A stretch of 64,000 nt of DNA from Myotis daubentonii. Taxonomy: Eukaryota > Chordata > Mammalia > Chiroptera > Vespertilionidae. The stretch spans positions 101,724,626 through 101,788,625 of the forward strand of contig NC_081840.1 of the NCBI RefSeq assembly GCF_963259705.1. Reading direction: 5' to 3'. Under the pieces are notes generated by a model. The model was not told the origin of the DNA. It saw nothing but the letters and a program-made list of their open reading frames with translations, and made no database searches. Position 1 is the stretch's first letter. Each line of letters opens with the position of its first letter. A program made the translations under genes and the position numbers. This document shows positions 1 to 10,429 of the stretch, piece by piece.

Positions 1-41
1 GGTCAATGCTCAGCCACTGAGCCACACTAGCCACACTAGAC
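1..41 (-). repeat. VES-like SINE 5' end, cut by the window edge
   Basis: The first bases read, on the minus strand, like the tRNA-derived head of a VES SINE ('ggctcagtggctgagc'). Other copies in this window carry the same head. Only about 40 bases are present, so the call is weak. Confidence 0.45.
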
Positions 42-1316
42 TTGTGTGTGTTTTTCTACCTTGTCTTCAAGCCACTGATTTGATCATCTGTTTCATCTAT
101 CCTGCTGTTTATTCCTTTCAGTGTATCCTTTATTTCAAATATGTTATTCTTCATTTTTGACTGGTCCTTTTTTATGGTTTCTATATCTTTTTTTCATGCT
201 GCTGAGCATCCTTATAATCATTACTCTGAAGTCCATATCTGATAAGTAGTTTACCTCCACTTCATTTAGCTCTTCTTCTAGAGAATTCTCTTGTTCTTTC
301 ATTAGCAGCCTATTTCTTTTTTTCCCCATTTTGCCTGCCTGTCTGTGTTTGTTTCTATGTATTAGGTAGACCTTCTATGACTGCCTGTCTTTGTAGGGTG
401 GCGTTATATAGTAGGTAATCTGTGGGACTCAGTGATGCAGTCTCCCTTATCACCATAATTGGGTGCTTTAAGAATGTTCCTTATTCACTTTGTGTGGGCC
501 CTCCTGTTGCAATTGAGTTTGGGTTGCTATTAGCCTGTTTGTGCATGTGGTCCACCCTCATTCTGGCTGACATAAGGCTCAAACCCTAACTTAATGTGCA
601 GGCTGCTGGGCACGTTCTTATCACAGAAGTGGAATTTGCCTCAGCAGTGTTTTGTGCCTGCTAATATGTCCCTGTGGATATTCTGCTTATGGAGCTTGTT
701 GGATCCTGCTATGTTGCTGTCTCAAGCTAACCACTGGGTGTATTTGTTGTGGGCCTCTTTGGAGGGTCTCTGATGCAAGCTAATGTCAGATGTTGTCTAT
801 GACTGGCCGTGAGCAACCTGGTTGGAGCTCTCAGCTATCCACAGCTTGTGGCTCTCTCTGATGAATCTGTGTGTATATGGAAAGGACCAAGCTACACACC
901 AAGGTCTAATTTTAGTAGCCCTGTGCCCAAGAGTAGGTCATGCAAAGACTCAAAGCACCCAGAGATTCATACCTTTGCCTGCAGGCTGTCTGTTAATATC
1001 AGTCACTTAATGAGCCTCTGGCCATAGTCCTCAGCAAGACATAAGCTTCATATGGTGGGGTTATAAGTGTTCCAATTGGTGGAGCTATTGCTTTGCCTCA
1101 AGCTAATGCTGCATAGATGGGAATGTTCTGCCTGATGAAAATGGCTTCTGAAGTATGGGGTAATAACTCTTCATAGGGATCTGGAAGCTATCCTCTCAGC
1201 TTTCTCTGCACAGCCACCAATCCAGACTTCCCTCATGCAGCTCTACACCACTCTGACCTCCCTCTGCCAGAGCCCAAAGTGAGTGGCTGCAAATGAAATT
1301 TTGTGTGTTGGCCCTT
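42..1316 (-). mobile_element. L1 LINE, 5' UTR and ORF1 start, minus strand
   Basis: Reading the minus strand, a GC-richer 5' UTR-like stretch (about 1316 down to 330) leads into the start of an L1 ORF1. The flanks are AT-rich. The ORF1 piece continues to the window edge with stops. The body is too decayed for transposition and probably belongs to an old mammalian L1 subfamily. Nothing in the stretch looks like a host gene. Confidence 0.7.
144..329 (-). pseudogene. L1 ORF1p N-terminus (fragment)
   Basis: A 61-residue frame starts MGKKRNRLL and continues with an acidic, leucine-rich stretch (SLEEELNEVE) and then LSDMDFRVMIIRML. This is the layout of the L1 ORF1p N-terminal basic leader and the start of its coiled coil. 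ORF1p is the L1 RNA-binding trimeric chaperone of about 340 residues. Here the frame is stopped after 61 residues, and the RRM and C-terminal domains are missing from the window. The start codon is chosen because it follows the 5' UTR directly and matches other L1 ORF1 starts in this window. Non-functional remnant. Confidence 0.75.
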
Positions 1317-2224
1317 TAAGAAAGAAAATCTTTTATAGAAATTTTATAGGGCTATAATACAATTATTGCATTTTTAAAGTCTGACATCCACCTAGTATTC
1401 ACATTTAAATTCTTATTAAGTACTATTACTTGCCTAAATATGTTGGTAATTATACAGTATACTTTATTCTTGGTTGTTATATAATTTTAAGAAGGGAGAA
1501 GAAACATTTATTTTTTTTTTAAATCTGCTGACACTTTTTATTTTTATATATTTTCTACTACAATGATTGGTAAATTTTTAGTTAATTAACTATCCATTTA
1601 TTTTATCTGCTTCAAAATGACTTGAGGAAGAATAGGACATTAGAAAGATTTGAACAAATTTTATTTGGATTTTGACAGTTAAGTAGATTTCAGTTAGCTT
1701 TGATCTTCTTATGGATCAAATAAAAACCCAGTATTTTAGGTTGCTTTGGCTAGTTTTTACTTATTTTGAAGTACAGAAATATGTAAGAATTAGTATAATG
1801 AACACTTATGTCCGTGTGTCCCAGTTTAATAAATATATCTTAAATATTGTTGTCCCCTCTTTGCCCTTTCATATTATTACCTCCTTTTATTCTAAATTTG
1901 ATTTTTATCATGCTCATGTATTTCTTTATACTTTTTCTAAAGATGTTTTCATCTGTAAATGATGCAGATTCTATTGTTTTTTTATGTTTCAATGGCAATG
2001 TGCTTTATGATTTCTTTAGCAATTTGCCTATTTGGTTCAACATTTGTGATATTAATCATTGTTGAAATTTTTAGCTCTTTTTAATTATTCTTATTGCTGT
2101 ATAATGATCTGCTTTATGAATATATTATAACTAATTTACTTATTTTCTTATGGATGGATATTTATGTGGTTTCTATTAGAAGATGTCTATCTTCTTATGA
2201 GAGACAATATAAGGGCTAGGGATA
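1317..2224. other. AT-rich non-coding stretch
   Basis: About 0.9 kb of AT-rich DNA. I see no convincing coding frame, terminal repeats or poly(A) tail. Short open frames here are low-complexity. It may hold decayed interspersed repeats that cannot be named by eye. Confidence 0.6.
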
Positions 2225-2425
2225 GACTGTCTTTAAAGCCTGCCTATCTCTCTTCCTTACTGTGTAAATTAATTAATTTCTCCATGCCTATTTCTTCATC
2301 TGAAAAATGTGGGTAGGAATAGTATCTACTTCATAAGGTTATTGTGGGAATTATATGAAGTGTATAAAACAGGGTCTGGAAAATACTCCATAAAATATTT
2401 ACTACTATTATAACTTGCTATATAT
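2225..2425 (+). repeat. MIR SINE
   Basis: The stretch contains the conserved MIR order: 'tttctccatgcc', 'tttcttcatctgaaaaatg', 'gtatctacttcataaggtt', 'gtgggaattatatgaag' and 'agggtctgga'. MIR is an ancient tRNA-derived SINE of mammals, so this marks old, long-resident DNA between younger insertions. Confidence 0.8.
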
Positions 2426-2449
2426 TATCTATGTTGTATTATATAAATA

Positions 2450-2886
2450 CTAGTGGCTCGGTGCATGAAATCCGTGCATATTAAAATGGAATTAATTAGA
2501 GAAATAGTTTAATATTGCTCTTTGCCCTTTCTCTATAATAGAAGTGTCAAAGATGAAAGAAAATTAGTAAAATATATATGAAAATCTCCCTCCTGTCAGA
2601 GTCTGGGGTGCGCCATAGGACCCAGAGTCAAGTCCCCACCCACCCGTGCATGCCTCGAAATCACTTGAGACCCAGACCCGGCTGGCTCCACTCCTGCCAA
2701 GCCCTGCAGGGTAGGGGGCACAGCCTTAGGTTCCCCATCAAGCCCCACCAGGAAGAGGGTGTAGCTTCAGGTCCCCCATTCCGACCTCAGGTCCTCCGAG
2801 CCCCAGTGCCAGGATGCAAGGGTGCAAGGGTATGAGGGCACAAGGGAGTGATGCCCATTTGCATATTAGCTCTCTAGTATATAGGG
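2450..2886 (-). mobile_element. HeliBat-type Helitron (non-autonomous)
   Basis: The left edge is CTAG followed by the imperfect hairpin 'ggtgcatgaaatccgtgca', which is the Helitron 3' end read on the minus strand. The right edge 'gcatattagctctctagtat' is a decayed 5' end. The flanking host base is A on the left, as expected for insertion between A and T. The interior is GC-rich filler with short G-rich repeats near 2810-2850. No Rep/helicase is encoded, so it is non-autonomous. Confidence 0.8.
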
Positions 2887-3269
2887 TGTTTTTAAAATAA
2901 GGCTAGGTAATAATAATATTTTCTGTCATAATATTGATATGACAGAAAGAATGGACTTTTAAAAATAATACTATAATGTCCTAAAGTCTAACAACAGAAT
3001 GTTTATAAAATTCAGAAACATGATAGATTATAAAATGTAATAGTACATAAAATAGGATAAATAGATAATGATATATGCCACAATTCTCATTGTGTAATTA
3101 CAGATATTTTTATCAACAAACAGCTAAAAATAAAAATTTATTGTGACATCTCAAAAGATTATTTCCCTCTGCTTTAATTCCAGAACACTATTTTATTTTA
3201 GTCCTATCTAGTTTTATCTTTTCATCTAGCCTATCCCTCTTTATAAAATTAATAATGACAATAGTTATT
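2887..3269. other. AT-rich non-coding stretch
   Basis: AT-rich sequence with no open frame of note and no recognisable terminal repeats. Confidence 0.6.
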
Positions 3270-3425
3270 TTTTATTGATATGTTTAATATGTACGAGGCA
3301 ATATGGGATCCATTTTATGGAAAGAAGGTTAAATAACTTAAATTTAAAGTGTTTAAATTATTTTGCCAATATCATCACATAGTTACTAAATAGAAGAGCC
3401 AAGATTTAAAGATGAGATATTTTTG
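3270..3425 (-). repeat. MIR SINE, decayed
   Basis: Contains 'gaaggttaaataactta', 'ttgccaatatcatcacatag' and 'aaatagaagagccaagattta' in order. These are diverged forms of the reverse complement of the MIR core. Heavy divergence fits an ancient copy. Confidence 0.65.
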
Positions 3426-3504
3426 TAGGTTTTTTTTCTTTTTACTTTGAAGTCCTAACTCATTGATACTATTCTATACTGCCTTTAATTATTTTATTTT
3501 TATA

Positions 3505-3816
3505 CTAGAGATCCACTGCATGAAAATTCGTGCTATGTTGGGGGTCCCTCAGCCCAGCCTGGAGAGCGGGCCTAAGCTGGCAGTCAGACAGCCTTAGTGC
3601 TGCCATGGAGGTGGGAGAGGCTCCCACCTCCATGGCTGCACTTTCCAGCCGTGAGCCTGGTTTCTGGCTGAGTGGTGCTCCCTCTGTGGGAGTGCACTAA
3701 TCACCAGGGGTTAGCTCCAGCATTGAGCATCTGCTCCCTGGTGGTCAGTGCACATCATAGCAACCAGTTGTTCCGCTGTTAGGTTGATTTGCATATTATC
3801 CTTTTATTATATAGGA
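3505..3816 (-). mobile_element. HeliBat-type Helitron (non-autonomous)
   Basis: The minus-strand 5' terminus is clear at the right edge: TCC followed by TATATAATAAAAGGATAATA and a step into 'gcaaatcaacc'. At the left edge the 3' CTAG sits next to a host A, followed by the decayed hairpin 'gcatgaaaattcgtgc'. The interior has the block 'ctccctggtggtcagtgcac', shared with copies at 10430, 11336 and 53207. It is 312 bp long and encodes no protein. Confidence 0.9.
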
Positions 3817-4289
3817 TTCCTCAATTCTATATATGAGGAACTATAGTTTATTAAAGTATAAATAAATTAGTCACCTTTTAAATAACAAGGTTTTTCAAAT
3901 TTCTTAAAAATTACCTAATGCAGTTACTGTATTTCATCAATAATATGCTACTGGCTATAAACATGTTATTTTAGATATCATAAGGAAACAGAAATGTTTC
4001 CATTATAAAATAGTATCATTATAAAATAGTGCTTTTTATTTCATTTATTGTAATATACCTGAATTTTAGTATTATTAAAAATTAAAATGTGCATTATAAA
4101 ATTGACAAGTATGGTAAGAAAGGTTTTAAATAAATAGCTACCTAAAACAAGATGACTCAGAAAAGTTTTAAATACAAGAATTGCCAGAAACATAAGATAA
4201 ATTGAAATGGAAACTAAATAGAAGTTAGAAACTTGCCTTCCTCCTCTAGAACGGAAAGCATTCTGCCTCCAAACTGCTTTCAATGCAAG
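3817..4289. other. AT-rich non-coding stretch
   Basis: Highly AT-rich, including a tandem 'cattataaaatagt' near 4000-4030. No gene or element end was recognised. Confidence 0.55.
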
Positions 4290-4856
4290 ACTAAAACATT
4301 GACTCTTGCTGGATTTCTCAGCTTGTCAACCAGCCCTCCATATTTTGGACTTCTCATCACCCTCCCTGCCAACCAATGAGCTAACTCATGAAAATCAATT
4401 TATCTGTTTCTTCTGTTGAGAGCTTGAATAATACAGATTTTAGTATCAGGAATAGTTCCAAAAGACCAGAATCTTAGGAATGATTTTTATGAACTCGTTC
4501 TGAGATTTTCAAAATTAGTTATCTAATCTAATTAGTTTCAAAGGCACAAATGACTTTCTTTCCAATAATAAAGAGAACACTGATTGTCCATGTTATGATG
4601 TGGCTATAGAGATCTACAAAATATTACCATTGTATACTCATAATGAAATCATAAGAGGCAAGGTTCTGAGTGACCATGTATTTGATACCTTAGTATAATA
4701 TATTTATCAAACTAATAAGTATAGTCTGATTAAATGGTAGCTCCTAATTTTGGTGGATAAAATAAAGAAAGTCAAGGATGAGCTCAGGTATTAAAATCCC
4801 CAGCTCAAGAGGCACATAAATAGATTGAAAGTTTCTGTCTACCCTGAATCAATCAT

Positions 4857-4921
<65 letters not shown>

Positions 4922-5640
4922 CCACAGAGCTGAGATTACTGAAAAATAAATCTAGTCTCCTCCTGCAAGTGGCTGAATTATAAAACAAATTTAATTTCCA
5001 AACCTGCAGGATTCCTGCTATTAAAGTGAGATTATGAATTGGGAAGGAAATTGATCATGATCATGAAAATTGGTAGGGGGACATATGGGAAGATCCTGAT
5101 AAAGCCAGATATACATTGATACCAAAATCTTCCTTGTCATTAAAAGCAGCCTTTACACACTTGTCTGAAGAGATAAACCCTGTTTGACTGAGGAAACTAC
5201 AATGACCTGGCAAGACATTCCCAATTTTCCTCATGACCCATCTCTCCACTCCCCCTTGCTTTTAGAACTATAACTGGAATAGTTTCAGCATACCCCTAAA
5301 GATGAAGTATGAAATATGAGCCATAAGGAGGTGTGCTGTAATCCAAAAGAATTACATTATTTTTCAAATTTTTAAAGAAAAAAACCTCAGAAATATGTGT
5401 GGAAATTGATATTAAGGGTGTAGAATAATGACGAAGGGAACATAAAGTTGGATTATGGCTAATTTATAATTATGGGACCACAAAACAGAAATTCTGTATT
5501 TAATGTTGCAGATTGGGTATTAGAAAGGGCTTTAGTGATTTGTTTGATTGGCTGAAACATGGATTAAAAGTCACCCCATAGTAAACAAAGTTGAAATGCA
5601 GAACTTCCTTGGTTTACTTCAGTAAACTAAGGTATTTAGT
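4290..5640 (+). mobile_element. Decayed ERVL/MaLR-like retroelement
   Basis: Two blocks look like old mammalian MaLR/ERVL sequence. One is around 4370-4470 (an end-of-LTR-like 'ctgttgagagcttgaataat' followed by 'cagattttagtatcagg'). The other is around 5130-5240, a gag-like stretch. Many stops and indels are present and no terminal repeats can be placed. The family call rests on recognition of phrase order only and is tentative. Confidence 0.4.
4859..4920. repeat. (CT)n microsatellite
   Basis: About 60 bases of nearly pure CT dinucleotides with one interrupting 'tttct'. Confidence 0.97.
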
Positions 5641-5649
5641 TTTATTTTT

Positions 5650-6011
5650 AGTATAAAAGTTAAAAAACAATATTAAAAATAACTGTGGCTATAATACTTT
5701 GTTACTGGATACATAATATAAAAAGGTGTAAAGAATAACATGAATAGCATAAGCTGTGGGAGGAGAGAAGTGAAAATGTACAGTTTTTGGATGTGATTGA
5801 TGTTGTTACTATTTTAAACTACACTATTTTACCTATAAAACTTTTTATGGAAATTTCATTAGTCAAAAAAATCTAAAGTCAATACACAGAAGATAAAATT
5901 AAAGGAACTAAAAGTATATCACTACAAAAAAATGAATCACAAAGGAAAATAGCAAGAGAGGAAAAAGTTACAAAGGAACTAAAGAAATAGAAAACAAAAA
6001 AATGGAAATAT
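5650..6011 (+). mobile_element. Old L1, inter-ORF region
   Basis: Purine-rich AT-rich text such as 'ggaactaaaagtatatcac' and 'caaggaactaaagaaatag' resembles the region between ORF1 and ORF2 of old L1s. The Helitron cluster starts inside it, and L1 ORF2-like sequence resumes at about 9505. The element is therefore split by more than 3 kb of later insertions. Confidence 0.55.
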
Positions 6012-6644
6012 TCCTATCTAATTAAAGAGAAACATGGTAAATAGCCTACATCCGCTACTCTTCCCATTGGCTAATTAGCGAGATATGCAAATTAACTGCC
6101 AGCCAAGATGGTGGCTGGCAGCCAGGCATCTTGAAGTTAACATGAGGCTTGCTTGCTTCGGTGACCGAGGACTCCAATGTTCCCCACCTGCCTTGCCGGC
6201 CTCTGAGCCTGCAGTTTGAAACATTGTTACAGATATAAAAGCTAAACAAAACCCCAGAAACCTGCTTTCAGCTGGCTGGGATCTCAGAGCTGGAGTTGAT
6301 ACAGTGTTTTGATTATAGAACCCAAACAAACCAGATACCTGCTTTCAGCAGCAGAGGCCTCAGAGCTAGAGCCAGAGCTAAAGCTGGCCCAGAATTTAAA
6401 AAAAAGAAAAAAAGGAGCAGTTGGGAACTTGTCACCCGCCAGCCTGAAAACAGCCCTCAGCCCCTCACCCAGACAGGCCAGGCACCACAGTGAGGACCCC
6501 CACGCTGAAGGGTGTGTGACCAGCTGCAAACAGCCATCATCCCTTCACCCAGGCTGGCCAAGCACCCCAGTGGGGACCCCCACCCTGATCCAGGACACTC
6601 TTGAGGGCAAAGCAGCCGGCCCCCACCCGTGCACCAGGCCTCTA
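6012..6644 (+). mobile_element. HeliBat-type Helitron, first of a head-to-tail trio
   Basis: It begins TCCTATCTAATTAAAGAGAA and soon has 'ttggctaattagcgagatat', 'gcaaattaactgccagccaa' and 'gatggtggctggcagccagg', all shared with the copies at 7601 and (inverted) 30185. It ends at 'gtgcaccaggcctcta', a decayed CTAG terminus, and the next Helitron starts at the next base. The interior has repeated 'cagcccctcacccag' blocks of about 80 bp. No coding capacity. Confidence 0.85.
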
Positions 6645-7600
6645 TCCTATATAGTAAAAGGGTAATATGCCTCCCAGCACTGGGATCAGCAGAGCCACTA
6701 GGCCTCCCAGCACTGGGATCAGTGGAGCTGAGAGGCCTTCCGACACTGGGATCAGCGTGACATGGGGCAGCGCCCAAACTCCCTGATCCCCCTGTGGCTC
6801 TGTGTGTGACAGGGAGCGGGGCCACAACCTCCCTATCTGCCCTGCTCTGTTTGTGATAGGGGAAGGTGCCCCAACCCCCTGATCAGCCCTGCTCTGTGCC
6901 TGATACGGGGGATCTCCCCAACCTCCTGTTTGCCCTGCGGCTCTGTTTGTGACAGGGTGCGGTGCCCCAACCCCCTGAGCAGCCCTGCTCTGAGTGTGAC
7001 AGGGTGTGGCACCCCAACCCCCCCCCCCCCCCACGGGCCCTGCTCTGGGTGTGATGGGGTAGAGCCATAACCTCCTCATCAGCCCTGCCCTGAGTGTGAC
7101 AGTGGTGGCGCTCCCTGATCCACCCTGCTCTGTGTGTGACAGGGGGGAGCTCCCCAACCCCCCTGATGGGCCGTGCTCTGTGTGTGACAGGGGGGAGCTC
7201 CCCAACCCCCTGATGGGCCCTGCTCTGTGCATGACAGGGTACAGAGCCCCAACCGCCTGATTGGCCCCACTCTGTGCATGACAGGGGGTGGCGTCGCAAC
7301 CTCCCCATCAACCCTGCCTTGAGTGTGACAGGGGGCGGTGCCCCAACCCCCCAATTTGCCCTACCCTGAGTCTGACTGAGGGTGGCATTGCAACCTCCCG
7401 ATCCGCCCTGCTCTGTGCATGACAGGGTGTATGCCCCAACTCCCCAATCAACCCTGCTCTGAGCCCGACCAGGGGCTGCACCTAGGGATTGGGCCTGCCC
7501 TCTGCCACCCGGGAGCAGGCCTAAGCCAGCAGGTCGTTATCTCCCGAGGGGTCCCAGACTGCGAGAGGGCACAGGCCGGGCTGAGGGACCAGGCCTCTAG
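6645..7600 (+). mobile_element. HeliBat-type Helitron with internal minisatellite
   Basis: The 5' end is TCCTATATAGTAAAAGGGTA and the 3' end is 'aggcctctag' at 7600. The element immediately abuts the next Helitron. Most of the interior is a GC-rich tandem array (6840-7470). Long minus-strand frames here are a by-product of repeat units with few stops and should not be read as genes. The same family is present at 28582-29495 and, inverted, at 32936-33245. Confidence 0.88.
6840..7470. repeat. Minisatellite, about 55-65 bp units
   Basis: Degenerate units of the form 'cc(t/c)gatc.gccctgctctg', then 'tgtgtgtgacagggg', then 'gg.gccccaaccccc', repeated about ten times with indels. A C-run of about 15 bases lies at 7018-7032. 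The array sits wholly inside the Helitron. Confidence 0.85.
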
Positions 7601-8578
7601 TCCTACCTAATAAAAGAGAAACATGCAAATTGACCATAACCCCGACACCCTTCCCATTGGCTAACCCCTGAATGCTTCCATTGGCTAATCAGCAGGATAT
7701 GCAAATTAACTGCCAATCAAGATGGCGGCCGGCAGCCAGGCAGCTTGCTTGCTCCAGTGACAGAGGAAGCCAATGTTCCCAGCCTGCAGCAGCCCAGTTC
7801 TGAGCTCCGTTTGCAACAATGTTGCAGTTTTAGAAGCGAAAGAAACCCCAGATTCCTGCTTTCAGCTGGCAGCGGGCTCAGAGCTTAGAGCACCAGTGAT
7901 GGCAACAGAGTTTCAATTATAGAAGCTAAACAAAGCCTAGATAACCTGCTTTCAGCAGCCAAGGCCTCAAGCTGGAGCCGGCCTCAGAGCTAAAGCTGGC
8001 TCTCAGCTCCAGTGACAGCCATAGAAGGTAAATAAATTCCAGAATTTAAAAAAAAAAAAAAGAAAAAAAGGAGGGGTTGGGAGCTTCAGTCACCCACCAG
8101 CCTGAAAATGGCCCTCAGCCCCTCATCCAGACCGGTCCGGCACACGAGTGGGGTCCTCCACTCTAAAGGGGGTGCAGGCAGCCTAAAAACAGCCATCAGC
8201 CCCTCATCAATGCTGGTCAGGCACCCCAGAGGTGACCCCCACCCTAAAGGGGGTGTGGGCAGCCTAAAAACAGCCATCAGCCCCTCACCCAGGCTGGCCA
8301 GGCACCCCAGTGGGGACTCCCACCTTAAAGGGGGTGTGGCTACCTTGAAAACAGCCCTCAGCCCCTCACCCAGACTGTCCAGGCACCCCAGTAGGGACCG
8401 CCCCCAGAAGCCTCAGCAGCCGGTCTTGCCTTGTGGCCTGGGAACTTCCCATCAGCGGGTCTTCGCTGCAAGGCAAGGCCCACTCCTAGCAGCTGGTCGT
8501 GCCTTGGGGCCCGGGATCCGCTCATCAGCGGGTCCAGGCTGCAAGGCAAGGCCTTCCTCCAGAAGCCCCAGCTACTTT
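7601..8578 (+). mobile_element. HeliBat-type Helitron, third of the trio
   Basis: Starts TCCTACCTAATAAAAGAGAA directly after the CTAG of the previous copy. It shares 'gatggcggccggcagccagg' and the GC-rich blocks with the first copy. Four units of about 75 bp ('cagcccctca(c/t)cca(g)' to 'ggggt.c..ccaccctaaag') occupy 8100-8400. I find no 3' hairpin or CTAG before the 3'UTR-like segment that follows, so its right end is missing or lies further on. Confidence 0.82.
8100..8400. repeat. Tandem repeat inside Helitron, about 75-bp units
   Basis: Four diverged copies of a unit running from 'gcctgaaaa(t/c)(g/a)gcc' through 'cagcccctca' to 'ggcaccccag.ggg'. The same unit appears once or twice in the Helitrons at 6012, 28372, 33246 and 52610. 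Confidence 0.8.
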
Positions 8579-9500
8579 AAAAATAGAAGGATCTCCTTTT
8601 GAACCAATCTGTTTAGATTCATGATTAGTAAAACAGTATGGAACTAATGAAATACAGTGATAGGAATTAGGCAGTGTGACACTGATGGTTCTGGGCATGT
8701 GAAGGGTGAGGAACAGAAGGGTACACACGGTCTTCCCTTCAGTTCTGCTGGAGAGATGAGCTCTGAGGGCCGGAGCTGCTCCATGCCCAGAGGAGGTGGG
8801 TGTGGTCAGTGGCTCTGTTACAGAACTTCTTGCTAAGCAGAAACCTTACCCAACCCACAGGAACCTTCTTACTCCAGAAAACAGAAACAGCCAGTTCCCA
8901 AAGTGCATGGGAAAACCAGTGTACCCTCCTGTGCACGGTGTCCTGATGGAGTGATGGGGGAGGTGGGTAAGGGGAGCAGTGCAGAGTTGTTAGGCAGCTG
9001 GAGTGGGAGTGGAAATGCCATGAAATGTCCACCGTCCTGGCTGTGCCCATAGCCTGGGCAGCTCCTCCAGGCACTAGCTGAGGGATTAGGGCTGATTCTC
9101 TCAGGAAGGGAATATACCATGGGTGAAAGATTTACAGGCTCAATGTGGGCCGTGCATTAGTTGGGGCAAATCCCTCAGCATTCCTGCTGCCAAGCCCTCA
9201 AAGGAATGAGGCAGAGGCACCTCTCACCCCCAAGACCCCTTTGTGGACATTTTAGCATCTATGTGATTTTTAATCCCTTCAGGGAGACTTTCTATCCTGC
9301 AGTCCCATCCCACCCAATTGTTGCTGTTTGTCTGCCAGCTGGGTCGAGCATCAAGGGGAAAGGGAGTTAATACTCACTGAAAGACTACTGATTCTACCAG
9401 GAAACCAACCTATTTACTGTACTGTTGTAAATATCATACCTTTTATATCCTGTATATTGGCTTCTTTTAAATAAATTGAAATGTCTTAGAAAAAAAGAAA
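8579..9500 (+). pseudogene. Retrocopy of an unidentified mRNA 3' UTR
   Basis: About 0.9 kb of balanced-composition sequence unlike any repeat in the window. It ends with AATAAA at 9470-9475 and, about 15 bases further on, an A-rich tail (aaaaaaagaaagaaagaaa). That is the signature of a reverse-transcribed polyadenylated transcript. Frames in it are short (up to 111 residues on the opposite strand) and not convincing as protein, so it looks like untranslated region. I cannot name the parent gene. No clear target-site duplication is seen, and its left edge lies where the Helitron loses its 3' terminus. It may have inserted into, or been captured by, the Helitron. Confidence 0.5.
9470..9475 (+). 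promoter_or_regulatory. AATAAA polyadenylation signal of the retrocopy
   Basis: Canonical hexamer about 15 bases before an A-rich tail; it marks the strand and 3' end of the copied transcript. Confidence 0.7.
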
Positions 9501-9504
9501 GAAA

Positions 9505-9675
9505 GAAATAGGCAAGGCAGGGCGGGTCCCACAAGACCCAGAAGCCACCTGATATGGTAGTAACTCTATCAGTAAGCACTCTGAAAGTCAGTGGCATAAA
9601 TGCACCAATTAAAGGACAGATTATGAGGGTGAATCAAAAACAAAACCCACTTTAAATATAAAGACACATAGATTA
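9505..9675 (+). mobile_element. Old L1 ORF2 fragment
   Basis: Translated pieces resemble the segment of L1 ORF2 in which 'VSGINAPIKGQI' lies near the endonuclease start. The sequence resumes the L1 interrupted at 6011. Decayed. Confidence 0.6.
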
Positions 9676-9691
9676 AAAGTAAATGAATTAA

Positions 9692-9909
9692 GCTGCAGCC
9701 TGTTTTGCTCAGTGGATAGAGCATTAGCCCGTGGACTGAAGGGTCCCAGGTTCGATTCCAGTCAAGGGCATGTACCTCAGTTGCTGGCTTGATCCCCAGT
9801 CCCTACCAAAGCATGTGCAGGAGGCAACCAATCAATGTGTCTCTCCCTTTCCCTTCACTCTCTCTAAAATTCAATGGAAAAATATCCTTGGGTGAAGATG
9901 AACAAAAAC
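9692..9909 (+). repeat. VES SINE with target-site duplication
   Basis: tRNA-derived head 'gctcagtggatagagcatta', B-box 'ggttcgattccagtcaaggg', then a CT-rich tail region. Flanked by the imperfect direct repeat 'aaagtaaatgaattaa' (9676-9691) and 'aaagtaaatggattaa' (9910-9925). It was inserted by L1 machinery into the old L1. Confidence 0.93.
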
Positions 9910-9925
9910 AAAGTAAATGGATTAA

Positions 9926-10429
9926 GTAACATTAAAGAGATTATAAGAAAAATATATTCCAAATTCTGTTAGTTGTATAATGGTTATGTTTAAATTATTA
10001 ACACCTAAGAAATTGGGTGAAGGGTATATATAATATGCTGTAGTATTTTATAGTTTTTTTAAATGTTTGATATTATTTCAAATTAAAATATGAAAAAATT
10101 TAAAAATTAATAAAATATTAATTGAAATGTATCTGCTTACATGAAAAATCTCCTAATTGCTTCTAGCATAATTTATTAAATTGTGCTTAAATTTACAAGG
10201 ATTCAATTAAAAAATATCTTAATCCTAAATGATATAATAGAAAATATATAATAGTGGAGTTATAAGCACTTATCTGAAAATACAAATTTAAAGAAGTGAA
10301 TTTAAAGAAGGGATTAGCCAAAGAAAATATATGCACAACCCATGGACACAGACATCAATATGGTGATGGCCAGAGAGAAGTGGGGGGCAAGAGCTGGGTA
10401 GAGGGGACAAAAGGGCGGAAATAGAGACA
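9926..10429 (+). mobile_element. Old L1 / AT-rich, ending in an L1 3'-end-like block
   Basis: The first 370 bases are AT-rich with no frame. From about 10305 the text 'gggattagccaaagaaaata' and 'acccatggacacagacatca' matches the L1 3'-terminal block also present near 49075, so this is probably the tail of an old L1. Confidence 0.5.

Noticed and set aside
6457..7354. Overlapping minus-strand frames of 90-196 residues with repeated 'HTQSRA' text
   Set aside because: They are the translated Helitron minisatellite in several frames at once; the repeat unit simply lacks stops. The same happens at 28552-29339 and 32801-33248.
6840..7470. Possible CRISPR-like array
   Set aside because: Units are contiguous degenerate tandem repeats with no constant-repeat/unique-spacer alternation, in a vertebrate genome, inside a Helitron.
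9692..9909. Functional tRNA gene
   Set aside because: The A- and B-box-like head is the tRNA-derived part of a VES SINE. It continues into a SINE body and is flanked by a target duplication; the same holds for the other SINE copies.
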